Positions 51,049 through 60,220 of a stretch of 64,000 bases of DNA are shown piece after piece. The stretch comes from Actinocrispum wychmicini (GTDB lineage Bacteria; Actinomycetota; Actinomycetes; Mycobacteriales; Pseudonocardiaceae). The stretch covers positions 310,001 to 374,000 of the forward strand of contig NZ_SLWS01000012.1 in NCBI RefSeq assembly GCF_004345645.1, written 5' to 3'. Within the stretch, counting starts at the first letter, position 1. Each line of letters opens with the position of its first letter. Made by a program: the position numbers and the translations under genes. The notes under the pieces are model-generated. The model ran no database searches and was not told where the DNA came from. It was given only the letters and a program-made list of their open reading frames with translations.

Positions 51049-52095
51049 TTAGTTGGCCGCCCATGCGGCGCCGCGGGTGACGAACTCCTTGAACCGGGCG
51101 GAGGCCCGGCCGGTGAGCACCGCCCGGCGCGGGGTGTCGTCGAACCGGGTGAACTGGGTGACGCCGTCCCTGCGGCCGAGGCTGATGTTCTGCCAGACGT
51201 ACCGGAAGCGAACGGGTTTCGACTCGCGGCCGGCCAACGCGCGGGCCATGTCCGACGCGACGAACGCCCCCATCGGCATCCCGGTCTGGCATGCCATGCG
51301 CGCCCCGGCGACCGCCGCGTCCCCGATGGCGTACACGTCCGGGTGGGACAGCGAGCGGAGCCGGTCGTCCACCTGGATCCGGTCATGCCGGTCGACAGCG
51401 AGTCCGGCTTCGGCGGCCAGCGGCGGCACCCGGAATCCCGCCGCCCAGACGACGGCGTCGCACTGCAGGTTCCTACCGTCCGCCAACAACAGGTCGTGTG
51501 CGCCCACTTTGACGACACGGCCTTCGCACACGTCGATTCCCATGCGCTCGAACGAGCTGTGCAGATGCCGTTGCGCGCGTTTGCTCAGCCAGCCGCCGAC
51601 CGGGCCGTGGGACGCCAAGGTGACGCGCACGTTGGTTTCGGCGAGTTCGGCCGCGGTCTCGATGCCGGTCAATCCGCCGCCGACCACGATCGCCGTGTCC
51701 AGGCTGGGCACGCGGTCACGCAGCCTGAGCGCGTGATCGAGGTCGGCGACGGCGTACGCGTGCGCGCGGACACCCGGGACGGAGTCCAGGTCAGGGCCGC
51801 TGCCCAACGCGTACACGAGAGTGTCGTAGTCCAGTGTGGTCTGGCCGAGGTGAACGGTCTTGGCGGCGAGGTCGATGGCGGTGACCGTGGCCACGACGAG
51901 CCCGTCCGGCGGCAGCGGGCGGGCCGGCAGGTCCTGGCCGGCGGCGAGCTGGTGCAGCCGGACCCGTTCGACGAACCGGTCGGTCCGGTTGACCAGAGTC
52001 ACCTCGACGTCGGTACGGCGCAGCAGCCGGGTGGCGCGTTTCGCGGCGGTCCGGCCCGCGTACCCGGCACCAAGGATCACGATGCGGTGGGTCAT
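51049..52095 (-). CDS. FAD-dependent NAD(P)H oxidoreductase (NDH-2-like)
   Basis: 348 residues with two Rossmann motifs, ILGAGYAGRTAA (FAD) at the N terminus and VVGGGLTGIETAAEL (NAD(P)H) near 137, and the FAD motif VYAIGDAA. It is shorter than respiratory NDH-2 and lacks a membrane-binding C terminus. It follows the ECF sigma factor gene by 45 bp on the same strand, the usual arrangement for ECF41-type sigma factors and their oxidoreductase partner, so it is likely a target of that sigma factor. Confidence 0.88.
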   Translation of the reverse strand: MTHRIVILGAGYAGRTAAKRATRLLRRTDVEVTLVNRTDRFVERVRLHQLAAGQDLPARPLPPDGLVVATVTAIDLAAKTVHLGQTTLDYDTLVYALGSGPDLDSVPGVRAHAYAVADLDHALRLRDRVPSLDTAIVVGGGLTGIETAAELAETNVRVTLASHGPVGGWLSKRAQRHLHSSFERMGIDVCEGRVVKVGAHDLLLADGRNLQCDAVVWAAGFRVPPLAAEAGLAVDRHDRIQVDDRLRSLSHPDVYAIGDAAVAGARMACQTGMPMGAFVASDMARALAGRESKPVRFRYVWQNISLGRRDGVTQFTRFDDTPRRAVLTGRASARFKEFVTRGAAWAAN

Positions 52096-52140
52096 GCCGA
52101 TATGAACCGGCCAGCGCCTCGGCCCGTGACGTGACGCCGG

Positions 52141-53013
52141 TCACTTCGCCTGGGTGTCGGCGTACGCGAGCTTGGCCGGGCTGACCACGAGCCGTAGCGC
52201 GACAACGAGACCGTCCTGGATCTCGGGCGCGAAGACCGCCGCCAACCCGTCGCCGAACCGCACCAACGCGGCTGGTTGCCCATTGACCTCGGCGACCTCG
52301 GCTGCGACCAACGTGGCTTCCGGCCGGGCATGGAACCCCAGGAGGTACCGCAGAACCTTGGTCTTCCCCACGATCGGCCGCCGAGCCGCGGTGGTCGTCC
52401 CGCCACCGTCCGCCCAGGACACCACGTCGTCGGCCAGCAACCGCTCCAGGCCGGCCATGTCCCCGTCGAGGGTCGCGGCCAGAAACCGGTCCACGATCCG
52501 CCGGTGCTGCCCCTGGTCGGCCGCGAACCGCCGGCGCGTCTCGGCGATGTGCTTGCGTGCCCGGCTGTGCAGCTGACGGGAGTGCGCCTCGTCGACGTCA
52601 AGGATCTCGGCGATCTCCCGATGCGGATGCCCGAACGCCTCCCGCAGCACGAAAACCGCCCGCTCGGGCGGACTGAGCCGCTCCAGCACCACGAGAAAAC
52701 CCAACGACACCAGGTCCCGCTGCTCGACCGTCTCAAGTGGCCCCAACACACCCCCGGCGGTCAACACCGGCTCCGGCAACCACGCACCCACATACCGTTC
52801 CCGCGTCACCCGGGCCGACGCCAACCGGTTCAGACACAGGTTGGTGACCACCTTCGTCAGCCACGCCGCCGGCACTTCCACCCGATCCGCCTTGTGCCAG
52901 CGGAGAAACGCGTCCTGCACCACATCCTCGGCCTCGACCGCCGACCCCAGCATCCGGTAGGCCACCCCGAACAGCCGAGGCCGTTGCTCCTCGAACACAC
53001 CCACCTCGGCCAC
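52141..53013 (-). CDS. ECF41/SigJ-like sigma factor with SnoaL-like C-terminal domain
   Basis: 290 residues: region 2 (FGVAYRMLGSAVEAEDVVQDAFLRWH), region 4 (LSPPERAVFVLREAFGHPHREIAEIL) and an about 110-residue C-terminal SnoaL/NTF2-like domain instead of an anti-sigma gene. In ECF41 proteins this extension tunes activity in cis. The start is a GTG at 53013, with a TACAGT -10 6 nt upstream, so the transcript is probably leaderless. Its likely target is the oxidoreductase gene downstream. Confidence 0.9.
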   Translation of the reverse strand: MAEVGVFEEQRPRLFGVAYRMLGSAVEAEDVVQDAFLRWHKADRVEVPAAWLTKVVTNLCLNRLASARVTRERYVGAWLPEPVLTAGGVLGPLETVEQRDLVSLGFLVVLERLSPPERAVFVLREAFGHPHREIAEILDVDEAHSRQLHSRARKHIAETRRRFAADQGQHRRIVDRFLAATLDGDMAGLERLLADDVVSWADGGGTTTAARRPIVGKTKVLRYLLGFHARPEATLVAAEVAEVNGQPAALVRFGDGLAAVFAPEIQDGLVVALRLVVSPAKLAYADTQAK

Positions 53014-53025
53014 AGTTCAACTGTA
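53012..53025 (-). promoter_or_regulatory. Palindrome and leaderless -10 at the sigma factor start
   Basis: The perfect inverted repeat ACAGTT-C-AACTGT (53012-53024) overlaps the GTG start codon. On the minus strand TACAGT (53025-53020) ends 6 nt before the GTG. A protein bound here would block both transcription start and translation. Confidence 0.45.
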
Positions 53026-53122
53026 CGGGTGTGTCGTTCGGACCAGCGGATGTGTCTGGATGGCTGACTTGCCCGACGGCGGCCATACGGTTACATGGAG
53101 ATGCCCGAACCAAGGGGGGACA

Positions 53123-54919
53123 ATGAGTTCTGGCCTGTCCAGGCTGCCGCGCAAAGCTGCCGGTGTTGTCATGGTTGTCGGAGTCGCGTTGACGGGATCG
53201 GTCGTGCCGGCGAACGCCACCGACTACTCGTCGATCACCAGCGACTCGTGGGCGTACGTCGACTCGGCCGCGCCACGGACGAGTTTCGCGAACCAGGACG
53301 GAGACGCGCCGGTCGGCGCGCAGGTCTTCGCGAGCGGGACCGTGCACGTGTTCAGGTCCTACGTGAACTTCAACCTGTCGTCACTGCGCGGCGCCCGTCT
53401 GGTCTCCGCGAGCCTGATCACGAACGAGACAACGGTGAACGACTGCACGACCCAGTTCAGCACGCAGGCGTGGCTCACCGAGACGTCGCGCAAACCCACA
53501 TGGGCACACCAGCCGGCGGAGCAGTCGCCACTCCCCAGCCTGAACGGCACCTTCCCCCGCTGCCCGGCGCCGAGCCTGGCGTGGGACGCCACTGAGGCGT
53601 TGGGCAAGGCGTTGCAGGACGGTCGGTCCAGCGTCACCTTCGAGCTGCGGCTGCCCGAGGACCAACAGTCCGACCAACGGTTCAGCCGAACGTACAATCC
53701 GAAGGCCACGCTGGTCGTCCAGGCCAACCGGCCTCCTGGCAAACCGACTGGGCTGACGGTGAACTCCACGGACTGCGGGCAGCACCAGGCTGTCGCCGCA
53801 GGCACCATCCGGCTGTCGGCCGTCGTGTCGGACCCGGACGACGCGTTTTCGTTGACCGCCGAATTCGTCTATTGGCCGAAACAGCACCCGGATCAGCGCA
53901 CGACCCTGGTCGCATCGGGTGTCAGTGGCTCCCGGACGGTCGCCTCGATCTGGTACCAGGACCTCACGGACGGCACCGACTACGCCTGGCAGGTGCACGC
54001 CAAGGACACCCTGGACACCGGGCCGTGGAGCGCGGTCTGCACGTTCAGCACCGACTTCACCGCGCCCGACAAGGCACCCACGGTGTCCTCCGCGGACTAT
54101 CCGACACCCGCCTTCCCCGGCACCGGCGGAACGGGCGTGCCCGGCCAGTTCACCTTCAACGCCAACGGTGTCAGGGACGTCGTCGGCTTCTACTACGGCG
54201 AGTTCGAGGCCCGCACGTTCGTCCCCGCCGACCACCGGGGAGGTTCGGCGACCATCCGGTACACGCCGAGCAGCCCAGGGCCGGACAACCTGGTGGTGCG
54301 GAGCGCCGACGCCGCGGACAACCGTTCGGAGAGCACCCGGTACGACTTCTGGGTCGTCAACAACGAACCACCGACTTCGTGCACACCGGCCAGTGGGTAT
54401 CTCGGGGTACCCCGGGACTGTGTCTTCAGCTCGCCGTCACCGGTGGCCGGGTATGTGTACAGCGTCAACCGCGGTCCGGGCACGGAGGTCCCGGCCGGGC
54501 CGGACGGCACCGCGCACGTCACCATCGTTCCCACCCAGCCTGAGCTGTCCCAATCCATTGAGGTACGAGCCAGACTGGGCAACGGGAATCTCACCGCCGC
54601 CGGCTTCTACCACCTGGACGTCGACCTGGGCACACCGACCGCGGCGGTGCTGACCGCGAACCCGACGATCGGCCAGCCGGTCCAGGTGAAGCTGGGGTCC
54701 GTGCTGCCCGGCTCGGTGACCTTCACGTACACCTGGTCGGACGACCAACCGGTCACCATCCCGGTCGGCCCGGACGGCACCGCCACCATCACGTTGATCC
54801 CCACGCAGCCATATGGCCAACTGCTGTCGGTGCACACCACGACCGGCGACGGCCTGCAGTCCGGGACCCTCGACGACTACATCGACGCCCAGGCTGGGAC
54901 CCCGTCCGCAGGTCACTAG
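53123..54919 (+). CDS. Secreted multi-domain beta-sandwich protein (DNRLRE/FN3/Ig-like)
   Basis: 598 residues from the ATG at 53123 (AAGGGGGGA upstream), with a Sec signal peptide (about 1-32, ANA). The first domain (about 35-205) has the DNRLRE-like surface-protein pattern (VFRSYVNFNLSSLRGARLVSA). It is followed by a fibronectin-III-like domain (about 208-320) and two or three Ig-like repeats to the end, rich in Thr/Pro. No catalytic motif. It is probably an extracellular adhesion or scaffold protein. Confidence 0.78.
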   Translation: MSSGLSRLPRKAAGVVMVVGVALTGSVVPANATDYSSITSDSWAYVDSAAPRTSFANQDGDAPVGAQVFASGTVHVFRSYVNFNLSSLRGARLVSASLITNETTVNDCTTQFSTQAWLTETSRKPTWAHQPAEQSPLPSLNGTFPRCPAPSLAWDATEALGKALQDGRSSVTFELRLPEDQQSDQRFSRTYNPKATLVVQANRPPGKPTGLTVNSTDCGQHQAVAAGTIRLSAVVSDPDDAFSLTAEFVYWPKQHPDQRTTLVASGVSGSRTVASIWYQDLTDGTDYAWQVHAKDTLDTGPWSAVCTFSTDFTAPDKAPTVSSADYPTPAFPGTGGTGVPGQFTFNANGVRDVVGFYYGEFEARTFVPADHRGGSATIRYTPSSPGPDNLVVRSADAADNRSESTRYDFWVVNNEPPTSCTPASGYLGVPRDCVFSSPSPVAGYVYSVNRGPGTEVPAGPDGTAHVTIVPTQPELSQSIEVRARLGNGNLTAAGFYHLDVDLGTPTAAVLTANPTIGQPVQVKLGSVLPGSVTFTYTWSDDQPVTIPVGPDGTATITLIPTQPYGQLLSVHTTTGDGLQSGTLDDYIDAQAGTPSAGH

Positions 54920-54951
54920 GCTGGGGGCACGATTGACGTGAAGGGACTCCG

Positions 54952-56226
54952 GTGACCGATCCAGCCGCAAGCATCGAAGAGTTGACCGTCCAGCGCGACC
55001 GCGCCCGCCAGGACCACGCGGACCTGGTGGCGCGTGGGCTGAAACTGGATCTCACCCGGGGCAAGCCGTCGCAACGCCAGCTGGATCTCGCGGACGAACT
55101 GTTGGACCTGCGGGCGCCTGTGGTGTCCGCGGACGGCACGGACCTGCGCAACTATGGCGGGCTGCAGGGTCTGGCGGAGTTGCGGGCGATCTTCAGCGGT
55201 GCTTTGCAGGTGCCGGTGGCGCAGTTGCTGGCGGCCGGGAACTCCAGCCTGGAGTTGATGCACGACGCGTTGGTGTTCGCTCTGCTCGGGGCGGTGCCGG
55301 GTGCTGAGCGCCGCTGGGTGGACGAGCCGGAGGTCGCGTTCCTGTGCCCGGTCCCGGGGTATGACAGGCACTTCGCGCTGTGCGAGCGGTTCGGCATCAC
55401 GTTGATCCCGGTGCCGATGACTCCGGACGGCCCGGACATGGCCGTGGTCGAGCGGCTCGCCGCGGAGGACCCGAAGGTGAAGGGCATCTGGTGCGTGCCC
55501 AAGTACAGCAACCCGGACGGGGCCGTCTACGCCGACGAGACCGTGCGCCGGCTGGCGGCGATGACCACGGCGGCCCCGGACTTCCGGATCTTCTGGGACA
55601 ACGCGTACGCGGTGCACCACCTGACCGACGAGCCCGCGGAGATCGCCGACCTGCTCGCGTTGTGCGCCGAGCACGGCAACCCGGACCGGCCGTTCGTCTT
55701 CGGCTCCACCTCGAAGATCACCTTCGCCGGCGGTGGGGTCGGCTTCTTCGGCTCCTCCCCCGCGAACGTCGAGTGGTGGCTGGGCCACACCGCGAAACGC
55801 AGCATCGGCCCCGACAAGATCAACCAGCTCCGGCACGTCCGGTTCCTGCGTGACCAGGACGGCCTGCGGGAGCACATGCGCCGGCACGCGGCCCTGATCC
55901 GGCCGAAGTTCGAGGCGGTCCACAAGATCCTCAGCACCGAGCTGGGCGGCACCGGCCTGGCCTCGTGGACCAACCCGGCCGGCGGCTACTTCATCAGCCT
56001 GCAGGTCCCTGAGGGCTGCGCCCGCGCGGTGGTCGCCAAGGCCAAGGAGGCGGGCATCGCCCTCACCCCGGCCGGCGCGACCCACCCGTACGGCGACGAC
56101 CCGACCGACAGCGTGATCCGGATCGCGCCGACCTACCCCGAACTGGCGGAAGTGGAGGCGGCCATCACCGGACTCGCCACCTGCGTCCGCCTGGTCGGCA
56201 CCGAGAAGCTCCTCGCCGACCGCTGA
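54952..56226 (+). CDS. PLP-dependent class I aminotransferase
   Basis: 424 residues of fold type I. The PLP lysine is in FGSTSKITFAGGG, and the cofactor-binding DNAYAVHHL and the early RNYGGLQG segment are present. The sequence belongs to the aspartate-aminotransferase-like branch (class Ic) common in actinobacteria rather than to classical AspC. It presumably interconverts aspartate/glutamate-type amino acids and 2-oxoacids. Start GTG with GAAGGGA upstream; it ends 9 bp before the convergent rtcB gene. Confidence 0.88.
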   Translation: MTDPAASIEELTVQRDRARQDHADLVARGLKLDLTRGKPSQRQLDLADELLDLRAPVVSADGTDLRNYGGLQGLAELRAIFSGALQVPVAQLLAAGNSSLELMHDALVFALLGAVPGAERRWVDEPEVAFLCPVPGYDRHFALCERFGITLIPVPMTPDGPDMAVVERLAAEDPKVKGIWCVPKYSNPDGAVYADETVRRLAAMTTAAPDFRIFWDNAYAVHHLTDEPAEIADLLALCAEHGNPDRPFVFGSTSKITFAGGGVGFFGSSPANVEWWLGHTAKRSIGPDKINQLRHVRFLRDQDGLREHMRRHAALIRPKFEAVHKILSTELGGTGLASWTNPAGGYFISLQVPEGCARAVVAKAKEAGIALTPAGATHPYGDDPTDSVIRIAPTYPELAEVEAAITGLATCVRLVGTEKLLADR

Positions 56227-56235
56227 CCACCAGGC

Positions 56236-57372
56236 TCATGGCCGGCCTCGTTTGTGGTCGGGTGTCTTGTAGGTGACCAGTGGGATCGTGGTGGCCACCG
56301 GCGTGGCCAGCTGGTGGTCGACGAGGTCCGCGATCACCTGCTCGATGCGTTTGTAGGCCGATGGCGCCTCCTCGAACAGCAACTGGCGGTCGCCGCACAC
56401 CACCAGCGAGCCCACCGGCGTCCGGCGCAACTGTTCGACGGTGTGCTTGACCTTGCCACGGCGTAGGGCGTCGGCACGCGACATCTTGCGGCCCGCGCCG
56501 TGCGCCACGGAGTGGTTGGCGTCCGGTCCGGCGTGCGCGGCCACGAGGTACGAAGGGGTGCCGCGTGTGCCGGCGATGAGCACGTCGTTGCCGTCGCCCG
56601 GCGCCGCGCCCTTGCGGTGCAGGTAGACCCCGTCGCGGATCTCGACCAGGTTGTGGCACTGGTCGACGATCGGCGCGGTGGGCTCGGCGCCGAGTGCGTG
56701 GGCGACCCGGGCGGCCATCAGTCGCCGGTTGAGCGATCCCCAACGGACGGCTTCGTCATGCGCTGCCAGGTAGGCGGCGGGGTCAGCGGCCGGGCCCGCG
56801 CCGTGGACCTCGGTGTGCGCCCGTAGGATCCGCTCGCCCAGCCCTCGGGAACCGCTGTGCACGATGAGGACGAGGTCCCCGGCGACAAGCCCGAGACGGT
56901 CCGCGTGGTCCGGCTCGAAGACGGTGTCGACGCGGGCCAGTTCGACGAAGTGGTTACCCCGGCCGACCGTTCCGAGACCCTCGACGTGGCCGGCGGGAAT
57001 GTCGCCGTCCACGACCGCCCAGGCGGGGTCGTCGGAGTCCGGCGCGCGGTCGAGGTCAGGCAATCGGGCGGCGATCCGGGCCGCCACGGCGCGCTTGAGC
57101 CGGATGGGGAACACCGCGATGCCGCAACCGATGTCGGAGCCCACAAGGAACGGGTACAACACGGTCGACGCCATGGCGGCGCCGATCGGGGCGCCCTTGC
57201 CGGGATGCAGGTCCGGCATGGCGGCGACATGAACCATGCCGTCAAGGGCGGCCACCTGGTGGCATTGGTCGACGGCGTCGGACTCGATCCAACTGGTCGG
57301 TGCGGCGAACACGGCGACAGTGGCCACAGTGGACTGCGGCACTGCCTCCGGCCGGGAGTTCTGGTGCGACAC
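56236..57372 (-). CDS. rtcB: RtcB-family RNA ligase
   Basis: 378 residues. The two-manganese site and guanylylation site are recognisable: SDIGCG, GRGNHFVE, HSGSRG and AHGAGR with the GMP-accepting His. RtcB joins 2',3'-cyclic-phosphate or 3'-phosphate RNA ends to 5'-OH ends, as in tRNA splicing and in RNA repair. It is shorter than E. coli RtcB and resembles the compact RtcB2-like type. No rtcA, archease, prfH or Ro gene is next to it. It lies about 9 kb from the tRNA-like RNAs at 47411-47702, which makes it a candidate processing partner. Confidence 0.9.
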   Translation of the reverse strand: MSHQNSRPEAVPQSTVATVAVFAAPTSWIESDAVDQCHQVAALDGMVHVAAMPDLHPGKGAPIGAAMASTVLYPFLVGSDIGCGIAVFPIRLKRAVAARIAARLPDLDRAPDSDDPAWAVVDGDIPAGHVEGLGTVGRGNHFVELARVDTVFEPDHADRLGLVAGDLVLIVHSGSRGLGERILRAHTEVHGAGPAADPAAYLAAHDEAVRWGSLNRRLMAARVAHALGAEPTAPIVDQCHNLVEIRDGVYLHRKGAAPGDGNDVLIAGTRGTPSYLVAAHAGPDANHSVAHGAGRKMSRADALRRGKVKHTVEQLRRTPVGSLVVCGDRQLLFEEAPSAYKRIEQVIADLVDHQLATPVATTIPLVTYKTPDHKRGRP

Positions 57373-57603
57373 AGACGCTCTCTTCCCTGAACGGTACGGG
57401 CGGACGGGTGCTTTCAGTCAGAACGTCATGGACACACGGTCCCGCAGCCCACCGCGCACAGCAAGTGATTTTCGGCCGCCTCAACGAGGTGGGTACCGGC
57501 CGCGTTCACCCGATTGGTCGACAGTGGATCCGCCGTGTAACACCCTTATGGGTTCGGTCGACGAGGAGGCATCCAGGGAGTCAAGGGAAAGAGGGCACAT
57601 CTC

Positions 57604-58071
57604 ATGTGGAGACGCACATCCGTCCTCGGTGCGACAGCCGCGTTATGGCTGGGAGTAGGCCTGCTGACCGGTTGCGGCGCGCAACAGCCGGTCGAAACAT
57701 CAAACCTGACAACGACAATGTCGTCGTCCATCCCGGCGTCCTCGTCGTCAGAGGCCCCGCCATCGACATCTCTCCCTGTCGTCACACCGAGTTCGAGCAC
57801 GGTCGTCGCCGCACCGCCGGCTCCGCCAACTCAGCCGCCACCGCCGCCCGCGACCACGCACGTCGCCAAACCGGCGCCGTCGACACCTCACCAGACCGAG
57901 TGCACCGCCGACCAGTACCGCAATGTGGACGGCGTGTGCGTCAACCGCCCGGTGGCCGCCCCTGGCGCCCCCGCCGGCGCGACCGCACAGTGCAAAGACG
58001 GCACTTACAGCTTCAGCCAACACCACTCAGGCACGTGCTCCGGACACGGCGGAGTGGCGCGCTGGCTGTGA
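57604..58071 (+). CDS. DUF3761 lipoprotein
   Basis: 155 residues: a lipobox (LLTGC, about residue 23), a long Ser/Thr/Pro linker (about 30-95) and a short Cys-rich C-terminal domain (CKDGTYSFSQHHSGTCSGHGG) that matches DUF3761. It is probably anchored to the outer face of the membrane. Function unknown. It is divergent from rtcB with a 231-bp gap in which I see no strong promoter motif. Confidence 0.83.
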   Translation: MWRRTSVLGATAALWLGVGLLTGCGAQQPVETSNLTTTMSSSIPASSSSEAPPSTSLPVVTPSSSTVVAAPPAPPTQPPPPPATTHVAKPAPSTPHQTECTADQYRNVDGVCVNRPVAAPGAPAGATAQCKDGTYSFSQHHSGTCSGHGGVARWL

Positions 58072-58085
58072 CCCCGCCGCGTCGA

Positions 58086-60083
58086 TCAGATCCTGTGTGG
58101 ACTGTCAACGTCCACCTCCCGGTGTCCGCGCCGCCGGTGAAAGGTGGCCAGGCTGCACGCCAACCGCCACACGTACTCGTGCCAGCCCTGACACACCGCC
58201 AGTTCCCGCGCGGCCAGCAAGCAGCTGTGCTCGGTGTCGAACCAGTCAAGAGCGGCGGCGAGCGGCGGGTCCAGTTGTAGCTCGGCCGCGTCCGCGTAGT
58301 ACGCGACCAACCTGCGTAACCCCGGGACGCTGTTCTTGACGCGTTCCGCCACGCACAAGCGCACCAGGTCGTGCAGGCGGTACCGGTTGGGCTTGTGTTG
58401 GTGGACGAGGCTCGCTTCGGACAGCCGCCGCAGCACGATCCGAGTTCGGGATTCCGGCAGGTCGATCAGGTGGGCCGCCGCGCACAGCGAGATGTCCGGA
58501 CCGGGCGCCACCCCGATCAGCCCGAGCGTTTCCGCCTCCACAGCGGGCAACGCGTCGTACGAACACGACAGCACAGCGCGAAGGGTTCCGTTCAACTCAC
58601 CGTTGTCGAAGGCGTCCAGCCGGGTCGCGGTGTCGCTGAGGTCTTCGGCGAACGAGGCCAACGGCAGGTCAGGACGGGCGCCGGCCCGGGTGGCGACGAC
58701 GCCGAGGGCCAGCGGCAGACCGGCGCAGTGGTCGAGCAGTTCGGCCACCGCACCGGGGGCGCCGGCCAACCGGTCCGGCCCGAGCCGTCGGACCAGCATG
58801 TCCTCGGCTTCGGCCCGGGTCAGCATGTCCAGGGCGACCGCGTGGGTGCTGTGGTTCGCGGCCACTGTGGTCAGCTGACGCCGACTGGTGGCCAACACCC
58901 GGCTGCTGCCCGCGCCCGGCACGAACGGCAGAACCTGGCTGCTGTCCCTGGCGTTGTCCAGCACTATCAGCATCCGGCGCCGGGACACGAGGCTGCGGTA
59001 GAACCCGAACTGGGCATCCGGGTCGGCGGGCATGGCCGCCGGACCGACCCCCAGGGCCTCCAGGAATCCCCGGACGACCACGGAGGCCGCGACCGGGGCG
59101 GCGGCCGGGTCGAAGCCGTGCAGGTCGACGTACAGCTGGCCGTCCGGGAACCGGTCGATCGCCTGGTGTGCCCAGCGCAGCGCGAGCCAGGTCTTGCCGA
59201 CCCCGCCGGCGCCGCTGATCGTCGCGACCTGACCAGCCGGCACCTGGTCCAGTTGGGCGAGTTCCCTCGCCCGGCCGGTGAACGACCACGGCGACGCGGG
59301 CAACTGGCGTGGCACCTGGTCCCGGCCGAAGTGCGAGACGGTACCCGTGAGCATCGGGTCGTTGGCGAGGATCGCCTGATGCAGGGCCCGCACCTCCTCG
59401 CTGGGCTCCGTCCCGACATCTTCGGCGAGCCGCGCGCGCAGCAGGCGGTAGTGCCGGAGCGCCTCGGCCTGGCGTCCGGCCCGGAACAGGGCAAGCATGT
59501 ACTGGCCGGCGACTCGTTCGTCCAACGGACGCTGGGCCGCCCTCGCGGGCAGTTCGACGAGTTCCTCGTTGTGCATCTCCAGCCTGAGCGCGACATCAGT
59601 GCGGTCAGCCTCGGCGACCAGCCGTTCCCGCTGCACCGTCCGGCGCAACGAGTCCGTCCAGGCCGTGTCCCACCCACGCAACGGCTCGTCCCGCCAGAGG
59701 GCCAGGGCTTCGTCCAGCAGAGCCACCCTGGCGCGGTCCTGGCCGGTTCTGGCTTTCGCGACACCACGGCGAAACCGGAACAGGTCGACCGCCATCTCGT
59801 CGACGGCCAGCACGTAACCGCCCGCCTGCCAGACGATCGAGACGCCGGTGGCCGGCGCCAAGGCCTTGCGTAGCCGCGACACGTAGCTGTACAGCGTCTC
59901 CCGGCCACGATGCGGCAGCTCGTCACCCCACACCCGGTACAGCAGCTGGTCCACCGACACCACCCGGTTGGCGTCGACCACCATCGCCACCAGTACGCCC
60001 TGCTGCCGGCGATGGCCGACGTCCACCGGCTTCCCGTGCAGCATGACTTCGAAGTCGCCCAGCAGGCGGAACTCGACCGTCAC
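58086..60083 (-). CDS. AfsR/SARP-type regulator with BTAD and NB-ARC domains
   Basis: 665 residues from the GTG at 60083 (TTGGGGGG upstream). OmpR-like DNA-binding domain (about 1-95), BTAD helices (about 100-245), NB-ARC ATPase with Walker A GGVGKTWLALR and the late MHD-like segment region, then a winged-helix (about 490-580) and a short end. The C-terminal TPR sensor domain found in AfsR-like proteins is missing or very short. It is divergent from the lipase operon and probably regulates it. Confidence 0.88.
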   Translation of the reverse strand: MTVEFRLLGDFEVMLHGKPVDVGHRRQQGVLVAMVVDANRVVSVDQLLYRVWGDELPHRGRETLYSYVSRLRKALAPATGVSIVWQAGGYVLAVDEMAVDLFRFRRGVAKARTGQDRARVALLDEALALWRDEPLRGWDTAWTDSLRRTVQRERLVAEADRTDVALRLEMHNEELVELPARAAQRPLDERVAGQYMLALFRAGRQAEALRHYRLLRARLAEDVGTEPSEEVRALHQAILANDPMLTGTVSHFGRDQVPRQLPASPWSFTGRARELAQLDQVPAGQVATISGAGGVGKTWLALRWAHQAIDRFPDGQLYVDLHGFDPAAAPVAASVVVRGFLEALGVGPAAMPADPDAQFGFYRSLVSRRRMLIVLDNARDSSQVLPFVPGAGSSRVLATSRRQLTTVAANHSTHAVALDMLTRAEAEDMLVRRLGPDRLAGAPGAVAELLDHCAGLPLALGVVATRAGARPDLPLASFAEDLSDTATRLDAFDNGELNGTLRAVLSCSYDALPAVEAETLGLIGVAPGPDISLCAAAHLIDLPESRTRIVLRRLSEASLVHQHKPNRYRLHDLVRLCVAERVKNSVPGLRRLVAYYADAAELQLDPPLAAALDWFDTEHSCLLAARELAVCQGWHEYVWRLACSLATFHRRRGHREVDVDSPHRI

Positions 60084-60220
60084 TCGCGCCCCCCAAGGGT
60101 CAAGGACATATATAGCGGCCTTGACCAGCCCATTCAAGTGTCCTCGCAAAGGTTGCCCAGGCCAGGCCCGGCAGCCTCGGGCGCAACCCGGGCCATCGGG
60201 CCTGGAGGAGGGAAAGCGAG

